This document shows positions 16,901 through 25,807 of a DNA stretch of 64,000 bases, one piece after another. The translations under genes were made by a program, and so were the position numbers. Source of the DNA: Treponema sp. (GTDB taxonomy: Bacteria > Spirochaetota > Spirochaetia > Treponematales > Treponemataceae); the NCBI GenBank assembly GCA_017449265.1, contig JAFSJW010000110.1, positions 1-64,000 on the forward strand, given 5' to 3'. The notes beneath the pieces were generated by a model. The model saw nothing but the letters and a program-made list of their open reading frames with translations. It was not told the origin of the DNA and searched no databases. Within the stretch, counting starts at the first letter, position 1; the number at the start of each line of letters is the position of its first letter.

Positions 16901-17584
16901 ATGGTGAACCCGAAATATATCGTTGTTTTTTCTTGCGTCGGGTTATTTTTGTCATTCATTATTTGTTTGATTTCGCACATATCTGCTGGTACAATGTTTA
17001 TTAGGGCATTGATTTTTGCAGTCGTATTCGGAATATTAGGTGTCGCGGTTCAGATTGTGTTCAATAAATTTCTGTCAACTGGCGATGGTTTCGGAGGTGA
17101 TATTTCAGGTGGCTCTAAAGCTGCTGCTACGACGGGGACTGTAATTAACATTTCTGTCGGAGATGATAAATTGCCTGATGACGATGCTGCTCCGAAATTC
17201 GTCGTGAAAAATACAGAGCCTGTAACAGTGTCTGAAGGTGCTGCACCTGCCGATTATTCTGCGCCTCGTTCTGCACAAGGAGAGCCTTCTGCGCAAAATG
17301 CGCGGGCTTCTGCGAGCGCGGAAAATTCTGGGTTCAAGCCTGTTGATTTAAGCTCTGTTACCGCAAAGTCTGACTCGTTGGACGAGTTGCCTGATATGGC
17401 AGATGTAAGTGTTTCTGGACCTTCTGAGAGTGCTGGTCTGGTTTCTTCTGTTAGTGCAGGTGTTCCTGATACTGTTTTTGAATCTTGTAGTAGCTCCGGC
17501 GGAGGTAATTCCTCCTCTTCTTCTGGTGTAGACGGGGCTCTTGCGGCAAAGGCTATTAGCACTATGCTTGCCAATGACAATTAA
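16901..17584 (+). CDS. Flagellar-operon membrane protein of unknown function
   Basis: I do not recognise a domain. The 227-residue protein has two N-terminal membrane helices (about 6-30 and 33-55) and a long, low-complexity Ser/Ala/Asp/Pro-rich tail with acidic patches (for example GDDKLPDDDAA) that ends in a Ser/Gly run and an ALAAKAISTMLANDN end. A GGAGG ribosome site precedes the ATG. The position between flhG and fliA looks conserved in treponemes from memory of T. pallidum, which suggests a motility-linked role; that is inference. It could anchor or sequester a cytoplasmic factor through the disordered tail. Confidence 0.7.
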   Translation: MVNPKYIVVFSCVGLFLSFIICLISHISAGTMFIRALIFAVVFGILGVAVQIVFNKFLSTGDGFGGDISGGSKAAATTGTVINISVGDDKLPDDDAAPKFVVKNTEPVTVSEGAAPADYSAPRSAQGEPSAQNARASASAENSGFKPVDLSSVTAKSDSLDELPDMADVSVSGPSESAGLVSSVSAGVPDTVFESCSSSGGGNSSSSSGVDGALAAKAISTMLANDN

Positions 17585-17599
17585 TAAAAAGGTGTGTGA

Positions 17600-18397
17600 A
17601 TGGAAACGGCAAAGTCCCAATTTATAAACGATGAAGAAGAAGATAATCTCTGGAATGAATATAAGAAGACAAGGTCCTCGTCTTTAAGGGAGACTTTGAT
17701 TCGGAAATATATGCCGCTTGTAAAATATGTTGCAGGTAAAGTTTCCGTAGGGCTTCCAAAGAGTATGGAATTCGAGGATTTGGTAAGTTTTGGTAATTTC
17801 GGGCTTATCGATGCAATCAATAAATATGACTTGGATAAGAATGTAAAATTCAAGACATATGCGGTTACGAGAATATATGGCTCTATTTATGATGAGATGA
17901 GACAGCTGGACTGGGTTCCGCGTTCTGTGCGCACAAAAAACCGTGAGATTGAGAACGCAATCAGCGAGCTGGAGGCAAAACTTTCTCGTCCTGCGACGGA
18001 TGCTGAGGTTGCGAAGCATCTGAACATGACTGAGGATGAGTATCGAAGAACATTGCAAAGGGTAAGTGCCGCAAATATCGTTTCAATCAATGACCCTTAC
18101 TATATGGGGGATGACAGCGAGCATGTTACGATTGAGAACAGTCTTGAGTCACCATCCAGCCTTAACCCGGATATTCAGGTTGAGAAAGAGGAAATCAGAA
18201 AAGTAATCATTCAGGCAATAAATGAGCTTCCAGAAAGAGAAAAAATGGTTATCGTTCTTTATTACCATGAAGATTTGACTTTTAAAGAAATTGGTCAGGT
18301 TCTTGAGGTTTCAGAATCAAGAATATCTCAGTTGCACTCAAATGCAAATCTTCATTTGCGTGCAAAACTTACAAATTTTAGAAAAGGAATTTTTTAA
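17600..18397 (+). CDS. fliA: Flagellar sigma factor FliA (sigma-28/WhiG family)
   Basis: RNA polymerase sigma factor for late flagellar genes, 265 residues. Region 2 (about 27-95) includes LVSFGNFGLIDAINKYD and FKTYAVTRIYGSIYDEMRQLDWVPRSVR; region 3 (about 100-160) and region 4 (about 195-260, FKEIGQVLEVSESRISQLHS) are complete. AAAGGTG precedes the ATG. Likely targets in this window are the NCCGATAN-type promoters at 31969-31995, 33848-33874 and 39318-39345. Directly followed by a DUF342 gene. Confidence 0.95.
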   Translation: METAKSQFINDEEEDNLWNEYKKTRSSSLRETLIRKYMPLVKYVAGKVSVGLPKSMEFEDLVSFGNFGLIDAINKYDLDKNVKFKTYAVTRIYGSIYDEMRQLDWVPRSVRTKNREIENAISELEAKLSRPATDAEVAKHLNMTEDEYRRTLQRVSAANIVSINDPYYMGDDSEHVTIENSLESPSSLNPDIQVEKEEIRKVIIQAINELPEREKMVIVLYYHEDLTFKEIGQVLEVSESRISQLHSNANLHLRAKLTNFRKGIF

Positions 18398-18401
18398 AAA
18401 A

Positions 18402-20375
18402 ATGGTAAATCTTGAAGTCCTTAGAAAAGATATGGCCGCGCTTCTCGAAACTGACAAGTTGATTACGGCTGTTGAGATTCGTGCGGATTCTATCGACGAG
18501 GCTTTGGCTGATGCTTCCGTTCAGTTTGATACTAAAGTCACGAACCTTGAGTACGAAATTCTGGAAAGAGGTTTTGATGGATTTATGGGCCTTGCGAAAA
18601 AACCGTGGCTTCTGAAAGTTTACCAGAATCCAGATACAATCGTTTCCGCCGCAAAGAAGAAGGCCGGAGTCGCAGGCGTTGCGGGCGAAGAGGAAGAAGA
18701 GGAGAAGATTGTATCAAAGAACGGAATGTTCTATATTCATCATTTTGGCGAAAAAATCTACCTCAAAGTTGTTCTGCCAGAGGGACTTGGTACTCCTGTG
18801 GATGTGGAGGAAGTTCTGAGCGACCTCAAGCGGCCTGATACAAAATCATTTGACGAAGCAAAAGTGAAAGCTGCCGTAAAATCAGGAACGAACGATGAGT
18901 ATGTTGAGATTGGTGTTTATGACCATGTTCAGTCCAATAATGCTATCTTCGTCGTTGATATTGCTAAAGATGAGATGAACGCTACGGCTACAATCACGGC
19001 TCCTGGAATTGGAGGCGCGGATGTCACTGCCGAAGAAATAAAGACTGCATTGCAAAAGCAAGGAGTTGTGGCTGGAATTTCTGACGAGAAAATCCAAAAT
19101 CTTATAGATTCTCCTGTATACGATATGCCTGTTGTTGTTGCCGAAGCAATTCTTCCTGTTAACGGGCGAGATGCCTATATTGCGTACAATTTCCAGACGG
19201 ATAAGTCAAAGCTCAAGGCTACCATATCGAACAGCGGTCAGATTGACTTTAAGGAACTGAACCAGATTCAGAATGTTGTTGCCGGTCAGCCTTTGGCTCA
19301 GAAAATGCCAGCTGAAAAGGGGCGGAGCGGAAAGACTGTATTCGGGCGGTATCTTGAGGCAACGAACGGAAAGGATATGGAGATTCCTTTGGGTGAGAAT
19401 GTTAAGGTCGATACTGACGGAAGAACTGTTATTGCCGCAGTGAACGGTCAGGTTCTTCTTGTTAACGGAAAAATTACCGTTGAGCCTGTAATCGAGTACC
19501 CGAACGGAATCAATATCAAGACCGGAAATGTTTCTTTCCTTGGAACAGTTATTGTCAAAGGCAATGTGGACGATGGATTCGATGTCACTGCAAGTGGCAA
19601 TATAGAGGTTTCTGGAACTGTCGGAAGTTGCAAAATACAGGCTGATGGTGATATTATTGTTTCTCAGGGTGTTATCGGGCGCGATGCCGGAGTGATAATT
19701 TGTGGTGGTTCTTTGTGGGCAAAATTCATACAGAACACAACGGTTCAGTCCGAGCAGAATGTAATCGTTTCCGATTCTATAATGAACAGTAATATTTCCG
19801 CTCAGAAAAAAATTCTGCTTCGCGGAAAACGCGCGCAGATTACAGGTGGTGAGCTGTTCGCAACTGAGGTTATTGCCGCTAAGAACATAGGTTCTGACGG
19901 TGGTGGTTCTGAGACTGTATTGAGCGTTGGATATGATCCTAAGGCAAAGAAGAGGCTTGAGGAGCTTCTTGATATGCAGAACGGAAATCTTAAGGAGCTT
20001 GATGATGTTGAGCTTAACATTACGGCACTTGAGAATATGAGAAAAACAAGACGCTCGCTTCCTAAAGAGAAAGAGGAGAATCTTCGTGTTCTTTTGGAGA
20101 AGAAAACGGCTCTTACCGATGAAAACGATAAATTCAACGAGGAAATTACTCAAATTCAGGCTCATTTGCGCGAGCTTAAGAATGTGGGAAAAATCCATGC
20201 TTCCGGCACTGTCTACGCTGGCGTGAAAATCTTTGTCCGTGATGAGAAAGACGAGGTTAAGACAGATGTTAAGAGTGTTACTTTCTATTACGAGGACGGT
20301 TTCGTTCGCCGAGGAAAGTATGAAGAACCAAATGTTGAGGATGTAAAAGGTCCAGATGGCTATAGCTCCAATTGA
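18402..20375 (+). CDS. FapA/DUF342-family polymer-organising protein
   Basis: Member of the FapA (flagellar assembly protein A, DUF342) family, 657 residues from the ATG at 18402; an in-frame extension to 18291 would lie inside fliA and is not credible. An N-terminal Jag-N-like region is followed by the DUF342 core with a beta-helix segment (about 350-500; repeats such as NVSFLGTVIVKGNVDDGFDVTASGNIEVSGTVG) and a C-terminal coiled coil (about 525-610). In Vibrio a FapA relative affects flagellar assembly. Its place after fliA supports a motility role, not proven. It overlaps the next gene by 20 bp. Confidence 0.85.
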   Translation: MVNLEVLRKDMAALLETDKLITAVEIRADSIDEALADASVQFDTKVTNLEYEILERGFDGFMGLAKKPWLLKVYQNPDTIVSAAKKKAGVAGVAGEEEEEEKIVSKNGMFYIHHFGEKIYLKVVLPEGLGTPVDVEEVLSDLKRPDTKSFDEAKVKAAVKSGTNDEYVEIGVYDHVQSNNAIFVVDIAKDEMNATATITAPGIGGADVTAEEIKTALQKQGVVAGISDEKIQNLIDSPVYDMPVVVAEAILPVNGRDAYIAYNFQTDKSKLKATISNSGQIDFKELNQIQNVVAGQPLAQKMPAEKGRSGKTVFGRYLEATNGKDMEIPLGENVKVDTDGRTVIAAVNGQVLLVNGKITVEPVIEYPNGINIKTGNVSFLGTVIVKGNVDDGFDVTASGNIEVSGTVGSCKIQADGDIIVSQGVIGRDAGVIICGGSLWAKFIQNTTVQSEQNVIVSDSIMNSNISAQKKILLRGKRAQITGGELFATEVIAAKNIGSDGGGSETVLSVGYDPKAKKRLEELLDMQNGNLKELDDVELNITALENMRKTRRSLPKEKEENLRVLLEKKTALTDENDKFNEEITQIQAHLRELKNVGKIHASGTVYAGVKIFVRDEKDEVKTDVKSVTFYYEDGFVRRGKYEEPNVEDVKGPDGYSSN

Positions 20376-20694
20376 TTTGCAGGTAATGTATGCTCAGATG
20401 CACAATGTTGCTAAGATTGCTGTCAGCCAACAGCAAGGGACTGTATTGTCCCAGCAGCTTCAAGAGCAGAAAGTTATCCAGCAGAATTTGGAGAAAGCCG
20501 AGGCCGTAAAAAAAGCCGCTGACAGTGAAGCAAAAACTATGCTTGTAAATAACGGTAGTCGTGGTGGCGGAGGCGGAGCGGAAGCACAGTCTGGTGGCGA
20601 AAAAAATACTCAGTCTGATGTTCCGTTACCGTCTGAAAAAAAGCAGGAGATAAAAGAGTCGTATCTAGGCCAGCATATTGATTTGTTACGATGA
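20356..20694 (+). CDS. Small coiled-coil protein, unknown, flagellar operon
   Basis: Unrecognised 112-residue protein. It has a Gln-rich amphipathic helix (VLSQQLQEQKVIQQNLEKAEAVKKAADSEA, about residues 29-58), a Gly-rich hinge (GGGGGAEAQSGG) and a polar C-terminus ending YLGQHIDLLR. No membrane segment. The ATG lies inside the end of the DUF342 gene (20-bp overlap), so expression is coupled. Function cannot be assigned; the tight coupling suggests that it works with the DUF342 protein. Confidence 0.7.
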   Translation: MAIAPIDLQVMYAQMHNVAKIAVSQQQGTVLSQQLQEQKVIQQNLEKAEAVKKAADSEAKTMLVNNGSRGGGGGAEAQSGGEKNTQSDVPLPSEKKQEIKESYLGQHIDLLR

Positions 20695-20700
20695 AATATT

Positions 20701-21225
20701 ATGGGTACTTTTTTGTTAATCTCTTTCATTTGTATTATAAATATCATTCTTTGGTGCGTATTTCTTGTAAAATTCAAAAAGCTTTTCTCAACTAATGATA
20801 TTCGCGTCGAGCTGAACAGAATGATTTCTGACATAAACAAAAGTACTTCTCAGGATTTATTTCTGATTGATTCCAAGATGAAAGAACTTCGCGAGCTTTT
20901 GGCTGTTGCGGACAGAAAAATTGCTACTGCCAAAAAAGAAAAAGAGCAGAGCGTTGCTGTCGAGAATTTCCAGAAAGAAATAAACTTAGCTTTGAGCAAT
21001 GAGAAGAAAGAGCCGCTTTTGCCGCAGAATCCTCAGAAAGCCTATATGAAAGTGCCTGTGTATGCTCCGAAAGTGACTGTTCCAGAAAAAACTATTGTGC
21101 CACAAAAGCCTTTGGGAACTATGATACATGAACTTTATGCCGAGGGATTGTCTATTGAGGAAATAGCGCGAAAAATCGGAAAGTCAACTACGGAAGTTTC
21201 TATGGTCATCGATATGAGCCTTTAG
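20701..21225 (+). CDS. Membrane-anchored coiled-coil protein with C-terminal helix-turn-helix-like segment
   Basis: 174 residues: one N-terminal membrane helix (about 2-23), a basic then coiled-coil region (about 25-105), a Pro-rich spacer, and a C-terminal segment IHELYAEGLSIEEIARKIGKSTTEVSMVIDMSL that looks like a small homeodomain-like HTH. This layout resembles DUF2802/SwrB-type proteins next to flagellar genes in other bacteria; the match is by architecture only. It is the last gene of the operon and overlaps the convergent J-domain gene by 4 bp. Confidence 0.7.
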   Translation: MGTFLLISFICIINIILWCVFLVKFKKLFSTNDIRVELNRMISDINKSTSQDLFLIDSKMKELRELLAVADRKIATAKKEKEQSVAVENFQKEINLALSNEKKEPLLPQNPQKAYMKVPVYAPKVTVPEKTIVPQKPLGTMIHELYAEGLSIEEIARKIGKSTTEVSMVIDMSL

Positions 21226-21782
21226 TTCTTGTCTTTATTTTTAAACCATTCGTCCAATATTTTCCAGAACTGGATGATTTGTTCTGTTTTTTCTTTTGCG
21301 ATTTTCTGGAGAACCGTATTGTCTCCCCATTTGTCCGGGTGAAAATACATCAATTTCTCACGGTATGTTTTTTTTGTTTCCTCATATGTGGAGTCATTGG
21401 AAATCTTAAAAAAATTGAAGGCCTGAATGACATTTTCGGGAAGTGCTGAGAATTTAAGAATCGTATGACCGGTATGATGATTTTCTGCTCTGAAAAAAGA
21501 AGAATCGATTTTTACTTTTTTCCGCTCTTTTCTAGCCTTGTTATTTGGCGGAATATTACTTTTTTGCTTTTCAGATTTTTCCTGTGGCTGATTCTCAGGC
21601 TCTTTCCTTGATTTTTCTTTTGTGCTTTCTTCGGACTTTTTCTCCGTTGCGGCTTTCCGTTCGGTGGAATATTCTGACTCAGGACTATGTTCCGGCTCGG
21701 AAAAAATAATGCCGGAATCAAGAGTATCGCTGAGTAAATCGCCCAGTTTGTCATACATTGATTCCGACATTTCTTCTTTCAC
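21222..21782 (-). CDS. J-domain protein (DnaJ-like co-chaperone)
   Basis: 186-residue protein with a Lys/Glu/Ser-rich, probably disordered N-terminal two thirds and a C-terminal J domain (about 128-183) containing the HPD triad in LMYFHPDKWGD. J domains stimulate DnaK ATPase; no zinc-finger or client domain is seen, so it is not DnaJ itself. The start is a GTG at 21782 with AGGA upstream; an ATG at 21770 is an alternative. It begins 15 bp after glgC and is probably in its operon. Client unknown. Confidence 0.8.
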   Translation of the reverse strand: MKEEMSESMYDKLGDLLSDTLDSGIIFSEPEHSPESEYSTERKAATEKKSEESTKEKSRKEPENQPQEKSEKQKSNIPPNNKARKERKKVKIDSSFFRAENHHTGHTILKFSALPENVIQAFNFFKISNDSTYEETKKTYREKLMYFHPDKWGDNTVLQKIAKEKTEQIIQFWKILDEWFKNKDKN

Positions 21783-21797
21783 TATAAAATCCTGTCC

Positions 21798-23084
21798 TTA
21801 GATTACAGTTCCGGACGGAATTACCGCGCCCTTCTTGATTACAATGATTCCATCCGCGCTATAGAAGTTACCGTGGTCTCCGTCAGGATATTTGTTTCCG
21901 TCAACATTGATTCGGCAGTTGTCCCCGATAGCAGCGTCTTTGTCAATGATAGCTTTTGCAATCTTGCAGTTTTTTCCGATTCCGACATTCGGCTTTCCGT
22001 GCTTCTCGTTCTCAAGCTTCGTCTCTTTTGTTTCATAGAAGTCCGAACCCATGACGATTACGCCGTCCAAATCAGCTCCGACTTCAAGGATTGAGCGCAC
22101 GCCGATTACAGATTGCTTGAGCTTTGCCTTTGATATGATACATCCTTCGGATGTAAGGCTGTTCTCAATTACAGCGTCATTGATTTTTGAAGGTGGAAGA
22201 TTTCGCATATGCGTATAAATCGGTTCCTCAACATCGTAGAAATCAAACTGTGGCTCATAGTCGGTAAGTCCTATCATTGACTCGTAGAAACTTCTGATAG
22301 TTCCGATGTCCTCCCAGTAGCCGTCGAATATGTATGAGTTTACCTTCTTGTCCTTGATTGAGCGGGGGATAATCTCCTTTCCGAAGTCAGTGAATTCGTT
22401 GTTGAGGGCTTCCTCCATTGTTTCTGCATTGAATATGTAGATACCCATTGAGGCAAGGTACTCTTTTTCAGGCGGAAGGTCGCCGCGTGAGTTAGCCGGA
22501 ATCTTCCAGTCAGAAATATCCTTGTCCGGAGCCGGTTTCTCCTGGAATGCGGTGATTTTCTTGTTCTTATCAATCTGCATGATTCCGAAACCGCTGGCAT
22601 CTTTTCTGTTTACGGCTGTTGTTGCAATCGTAATGTCAGCGCCGCTTTCGATGTGGCTGTTCATAAAATCTCTCAAGTCCATCCTGTAGAGCTGGTCACC
22701 AGAGAGAATGATGTAATGTGTAGGTTTTTGAGAGCGGAAATGGCTCATGTTTTTTCTTACGGCATCTGCAGTGCCTTCAAACCAGCCTGAATGTTCCAAA
22801 GTTTGCTCTGCGGCAAGAATCTCTACGAAACCTTTGTCGAAACGACCAAAATTGTATGTGTTCGTTATGTGATGATGCAATGATGCGCTGTTGAACTGAG
22901 TGAGAAGATAGATTTTTGTATATCCTGAGTTAATACAGTTTGAGATTGGAATATCGACAATTCTGTATTTTCCGCCGAACGGAACGGCTGGTTTTGAACG
23001 CTCTTTTGTGAGAGGATAAAGGCGAGTTCCTTTTCCTCCTCCAAGGATAATTGCCAAAACTCGTGGCTCTTTTGGATTTTTCAT
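21798..23084 (-). CDS. glgC: Glucose-1-phosphate adenylyltransferase
   Basis: Makes ADP-glucose from ATP and glucose-1-phosphate for glycogen synthesis. The 428-residue protein begins with the nucleotidyltransferase motif LGGGKGTRLYPLTKERSKPAVPFGGKYR, has ILSGDQLYRMD for metal binding, the substrate motif FQEKP, and a C-terminal left-handed beta-helix (about 290-428). Length matches GlgC. AAGGAG precedes the ATG. No other glycogen genes are adjacent. A 12-bp perfect inverted repeat lies 82 bp upstream. Confidence 0.95.
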   Translation of the reverse strand: MKNPKEPRVLAIILGGGKGTRLYPLTKERSKPAVPFGGKYRIVDIPISNCINSGYTKIYLLTQFNSASLHHHITNTYNFGRFDKGFVEILAAEQTLEHSGWFEGTADAVRKNMSHFRSQKPTHYIILSGDQLYRMDLRDFMNSHIESGADITIATTAVNRKDASGFGIMQIDKNKKITAFQEKPAPDKDISDWKIPANSRGDLPPEKEYLASMGIYIFNAETMEEALNNEFTDFGKEIIPRSIKDKKVNSYIFDGYWEDIGTIRSFYESMIGLTDYEPQFDFYDVEEPIYTHMRNLPPSKINDAVIENSLTSEGCIISKAKLKQSVIGVRSILEVGADLDGVIVMGSDFYETKETKLENEKHGKPNVGIGKNCKIAKAIIDKDAAIGDNCRINVDGNKYPDGDHGNFYSADGIIVIKKGAVIPSGTVI

Positions 23085-23100
23085 AATTTTTGCTCCTTAT

Positions 23101-23160
23101 AAACTCCGCGTTAGCGGTCGTGCAGGAGGCACGAAATCGCAGCGTTGCCAACGGCAAAAT
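23101..23160. other. GC-rich segment upstream of glgC
   Basis: Short complementary words (CCGCGTTAGCGG; CGTGCAGGAGGCACG; GCGTTGCCAACGGC) make three small stem-loops in a row in otherwise AT-rich DNA. It looks like a dispersed intergenic repeat, but no second copy was found in this window. Confidence 0.3.
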
Positions 23161-23165
23161 CTGCA

Positions 23166-23201
23166 CATGATAAAAATCACACGGATGTAATTTTTATCAT
23201 G
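23166..23201. promoter_or_regulatory. Perfect 12-bp inverted repeat upstream of glgC
   Basis: Arms 23166-23177 and 23190-23201 (CATGATAAAAAT and its exact complement) are separated by 12 bp. There is no T run beyond the AT-rich arms, so a dimeric regulator site is as plausible as a weak terminator of the glgC upstream region. Confidence 0.45.
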
Positions 23202-23267
23202 CCTCCTTAATTCTTTTAAAAGTTCTATTTATTATGATAAACCCGAAATCTACATATTGCAAATTTT

Positions 23268-24758
23268 TTAATCTAAAGCTTTATGAAGAAGATTCTCAAA
23301 ATCTTTTTCCGGAATTGGCTTTGAGTACAAATATCCTTGCGCAATATCACAGCCCATGTTCTTAAGAAGTTCTGCCTGCTCCTTGTCCTCTATGCCCTCT
23401 GCAACTGTTTTTAGGTCAAGGTCTTTTGCCATTGTTATGACGGATTTTATTATTATATGCTCACGCTCGCTTTCAGAGCCAAGAAAACTTTTGTCAAGTT
23501 TTATTACATTCGCTGGAATGTCTTTGAGAAGCCCTAGTGAAGAGAATCCTGAGCCGAAATCATCGACTGAAATCTCAAAGCCGACTTTCTTTATCTCGTT
23601 CATTGCCTTAAGAAGACGCTCTTTGTTGTCCATCATAAGGCTTTCAGTAAGCTCAATCTCGATTTTGCTGGGGGCAATCTGGTATTTTGATGCGATTTCC
23701 GCATATTCTTTTGCCACATCAGGATTGTAAAGCTGCATTCGGGAGAGATTGCACGATATTGTTATTGCTGGCGCGGTTTTATCTTCGGGCGCGGACTTGT
23801 TCCATTTGTCAAGAAACTTGCATACCGACTCAAAAACGAGCAGGTCTATTTTCTGGATAAATCCATTTCGCTCAAAAAGCGGGACGAACGCACTGGGAGG
23901 AAGAATGCCTTTCGTTTTGTGATTCCAGCGCACAAGAGCCTCCGCGCCTATAATCTGTGCATCCTGAAAGCGGAATTTAGGCTGGTAGTACGCGATGAAT
24001 TCATTTTCCTCAAAAGCCCTGTTCATGTCGAAAATGATTTCTTTCTCATTCTCCGTGGTGATTTTCATGTTTTCATCGTAGAATGACACACGGCGCGGAT
24101 TGAAGCTCCTCATTCCGAACTTGCGGGCCGTGTTCGCCTTTTCAATCATTGACTGAACTTTTTCGTTCGTGTTCATTATTACATAAACGCCGATGCTGAA
24201 ATCGAGCGTGTAGTGGAGCGGAAGGAGGTTGCCCATTTTTTCCACTACGCTCAGGAGCGAAAGAACCTGATCCTCCACAATCGGGCGGAATGTGGCCTTT
24301 ACGAGGACAATGAAGTTGTCTGTGTAGTTTCTGCAAATGAGCGCGTCCGACGGGGCTTCTTTCTTGAAATGTTTTGCCAGCTCTTTTATTATCGCATCCG
24401 CGGTGTCGGTTCCTAGAGCATCGGCAAGGTAACGGAATTTTTCTATGTCGATTGAAATTATGGAGTATTCGTCGCTTTTCGCGGTTTTTAGAATATGCTC
24501 CACATTCTCAATGAAATTTTTTGTGGTCATAAGACCAGTAAGTTCGTCAAAATCAATTATTCGTTGGATTCTTCTTTTATGGGCAAGAGATGCATAATAA
24601 GTTGCCAACGAAGAAATGAACAGCAATATGAAAAGAATTGTGAAATCTATTTCCTTGATGCGCTTTGGAACGAAAAGATAAATAGAACCAAACAATATGA
24701 AGATGCAAAGAGTTGTGAAAAAATTACGAACTAATTGTCTACCTGTTTTCTGATTCAT
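23268..24758 (-). CDS. Membrane GGDEF-EAL protein, probable c-di-GMP phosphodiesterase
   Basis: 496 residues: two membrane helices (about 12-30 and 40-58), a degenerate GGDEF domain (about 67-230) whose signature loop reads RNYTDNF, so no cyclase activity is expected, and an EAL domain (about 243-495). The EAL domain keeps EALVRW, DDFGSGFSSL, the Lys in VIKLDKSF, VAEGIE and QGYLYSKP, so it should hydrolyse c-di-GMP. The degenerate GGDEF may bind GTP to regulate it. ATG 24758 is preferred over an upstream TTG. A TATAAT at 24782-24777 gives a leader of about 12 nt without a ribosome site. Confidence 0.9.
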   Translation of the reverse strand: MNQKTGRQLVRNFFTTLCIFILFGSIYLFVPKRIKEIDFTILFILLFISSLATYYASLAHKRRIQRIIDFDELTGLMTTKNFIENVEHILKTAKSDEYSIISIDIEKFRYLADALGTDTADAIIKELAKHFKKEAPSDALICRNYTDNFIVLVKATFRPIVEDQVLSLLSVVEKMGNLLPLHYTLDFSIGVYVIMNTNEKVQSMIEKANTARKFGMRSFNPRRVSFYDENMKITTENEKEIIFDMNRAFEENEFIAYYQPKFRFQDAQIIGAEALVRWNHKTKGILPPSAFVPLFERNGFIQKIDLLVFESVCKFLDKWNKSAPEDKTAPAITISCNLSRMQLYNPDVAKEYAEIASKYQIAPSKIEIELTESLMMDNKERLLKAMNEIKKVGFEISVDDFGSGFSSLGLLKDIPANVIKLDKSFLGSESEREHIIIKSVITMAKDLDLKTVAEGIEDKEQAELLKNMGCDIAQGYLYSKPIPEKDFENLLHKALD

Positions 24759-24860
24759 AGCAAAACTACTTTTCAAATTATATCAAAAGTAATTTTCTTT
24801 TTCTATGAAAAATCTCTAAAATATCAATTTTTCCTGCATTTTTTCAGATAGCTCCTTGTT

Positions 24861-25796
24861 TTATCGGGAGGTAATCGTAAGTTCTTTTGATGTAAGCCCG
24901 TATGAGTCTGATATTTTCATCTTTATTGAAAAAACATTTTCTGTCGTAATGTCAGTTAGGTCCGTCGTGATATAGTATGGAGTTCCGCTTGTGTGCGTGA
25001 AGATTTTTCCTCCTTCGGAAGTAGGGTCAAGGTATTCGCCTGCTGCCTCCCATTCTGTTGAATTGCTTATTGTCCATGCTTCGCCCGTGCGCGCTCTAGG
25101 TGTCCTTGACGAAATTGTAAAGTAATGGGTCTTTTTTTTGTTTGTTTCATAGACCGTAAGCATTGTGTCGTCATTTTTCAGCTCCGGCATATCAAAAGCG
25201 ATTACAAGTTTTTCATCTTGCGCCGTTATCATCTGTGCAATTGCGTTCGTTATGTCGTTGGGAGCGGCGTTGCATTTCAGCGTGAGGAATTTTTCGTCCT
25301 CGGTGTGGGCGGTCTGGTAGTCCTTGCTCTGGACGAGAAGCGCGTATTCGCTTGCGCTCAGGTTCTTGCCTTTTGCTTCCGCCACATTTATGACTTTCAT
25401 CATTGGCGATATGTCATATTCGCTTGTTCCGTCAACTGTAGCCAGGAATGATTTTTTGTATGTGAGCGCGACCATATTCTTTGACGAGTCATAGCTTACT
25501 GAATAATTTGACGGGCTTACTTGTGACGGGAATGTTACTACAGGCTCTACGGAATAATCTTTTGGGTTTGAGAGCGCGTAATAGACGGTGAAATTCTCGG
25601 ATGGTGATACATTCATTACATTGTTTGAGTCCGTTTCATAAGCCCCGACATATTCGACATTCTTTATTTCTGCCGCAAAGCCGTGGTCATCAAAGTACTC
25701 GGCTTTGTCATTCTCAAAGTTGCATGATACGATTGACGACAAAATGTATGCGGAAGAGAAAAGCGAAAGCGCGGCTATTATTTTTTTGTTTTTCAT
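24861..25796 (-). CDS. Lipoprotein of unknown function
   Basis: 311-residue predicted lipoprotein: basic MKNKK start, hydrophobic core and cysteine after SSIVS (residue 25). The mature part is beta-rich, with Ser/Thr/Asp-rich strands and segments like FTVYYALSNPKDYSVEPVVTF that suggest repeated Ig/FN3-like domains, but no named family is clear. ATG 25796 was chosen because GAGGAG precedes it and the lipoprotein signal starts there. It is the last gene of the four-gene envelope operon, 11 bp after the beta-barrel gene. Confidence 0.75.
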   Translation of the reverse strand: MKNKKIIAALSLFSSAYILSSIVSCNFENDKAEYFDDHGFAAEIKNVEYVGAYETDSNNVMNVSPSENFTVYYALSNPKDYSVEPVVTFPSQVSPSNYSVSYDSSKNMVALTYKKSFLATVDGTSEYDISPMMKVINVAEAKGKNLSASEYALLVQSKDYQTAHTEDEKFLTLKCNAAPNDITNAIAQMITAQDEKLVIAFDMPELKNDDTMLTVYETNKKKTHYFTISSRTPRARTGEAWTISNSTEWEAAGEYLDPTSEGGKIFTHTSGTPYYITTDLTDITTENVFSIKMKISDSYGLTSKELTITSR

Positions 25797-25807
25797 ATAA
25801 GTCTCCT

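Noticed and set aside
18291-18401. N-terminal extension of the DUF342 protein
   Set aside because: This part is the out-of-frame end of fliA; the ATG at 18402 starts the conserved region.
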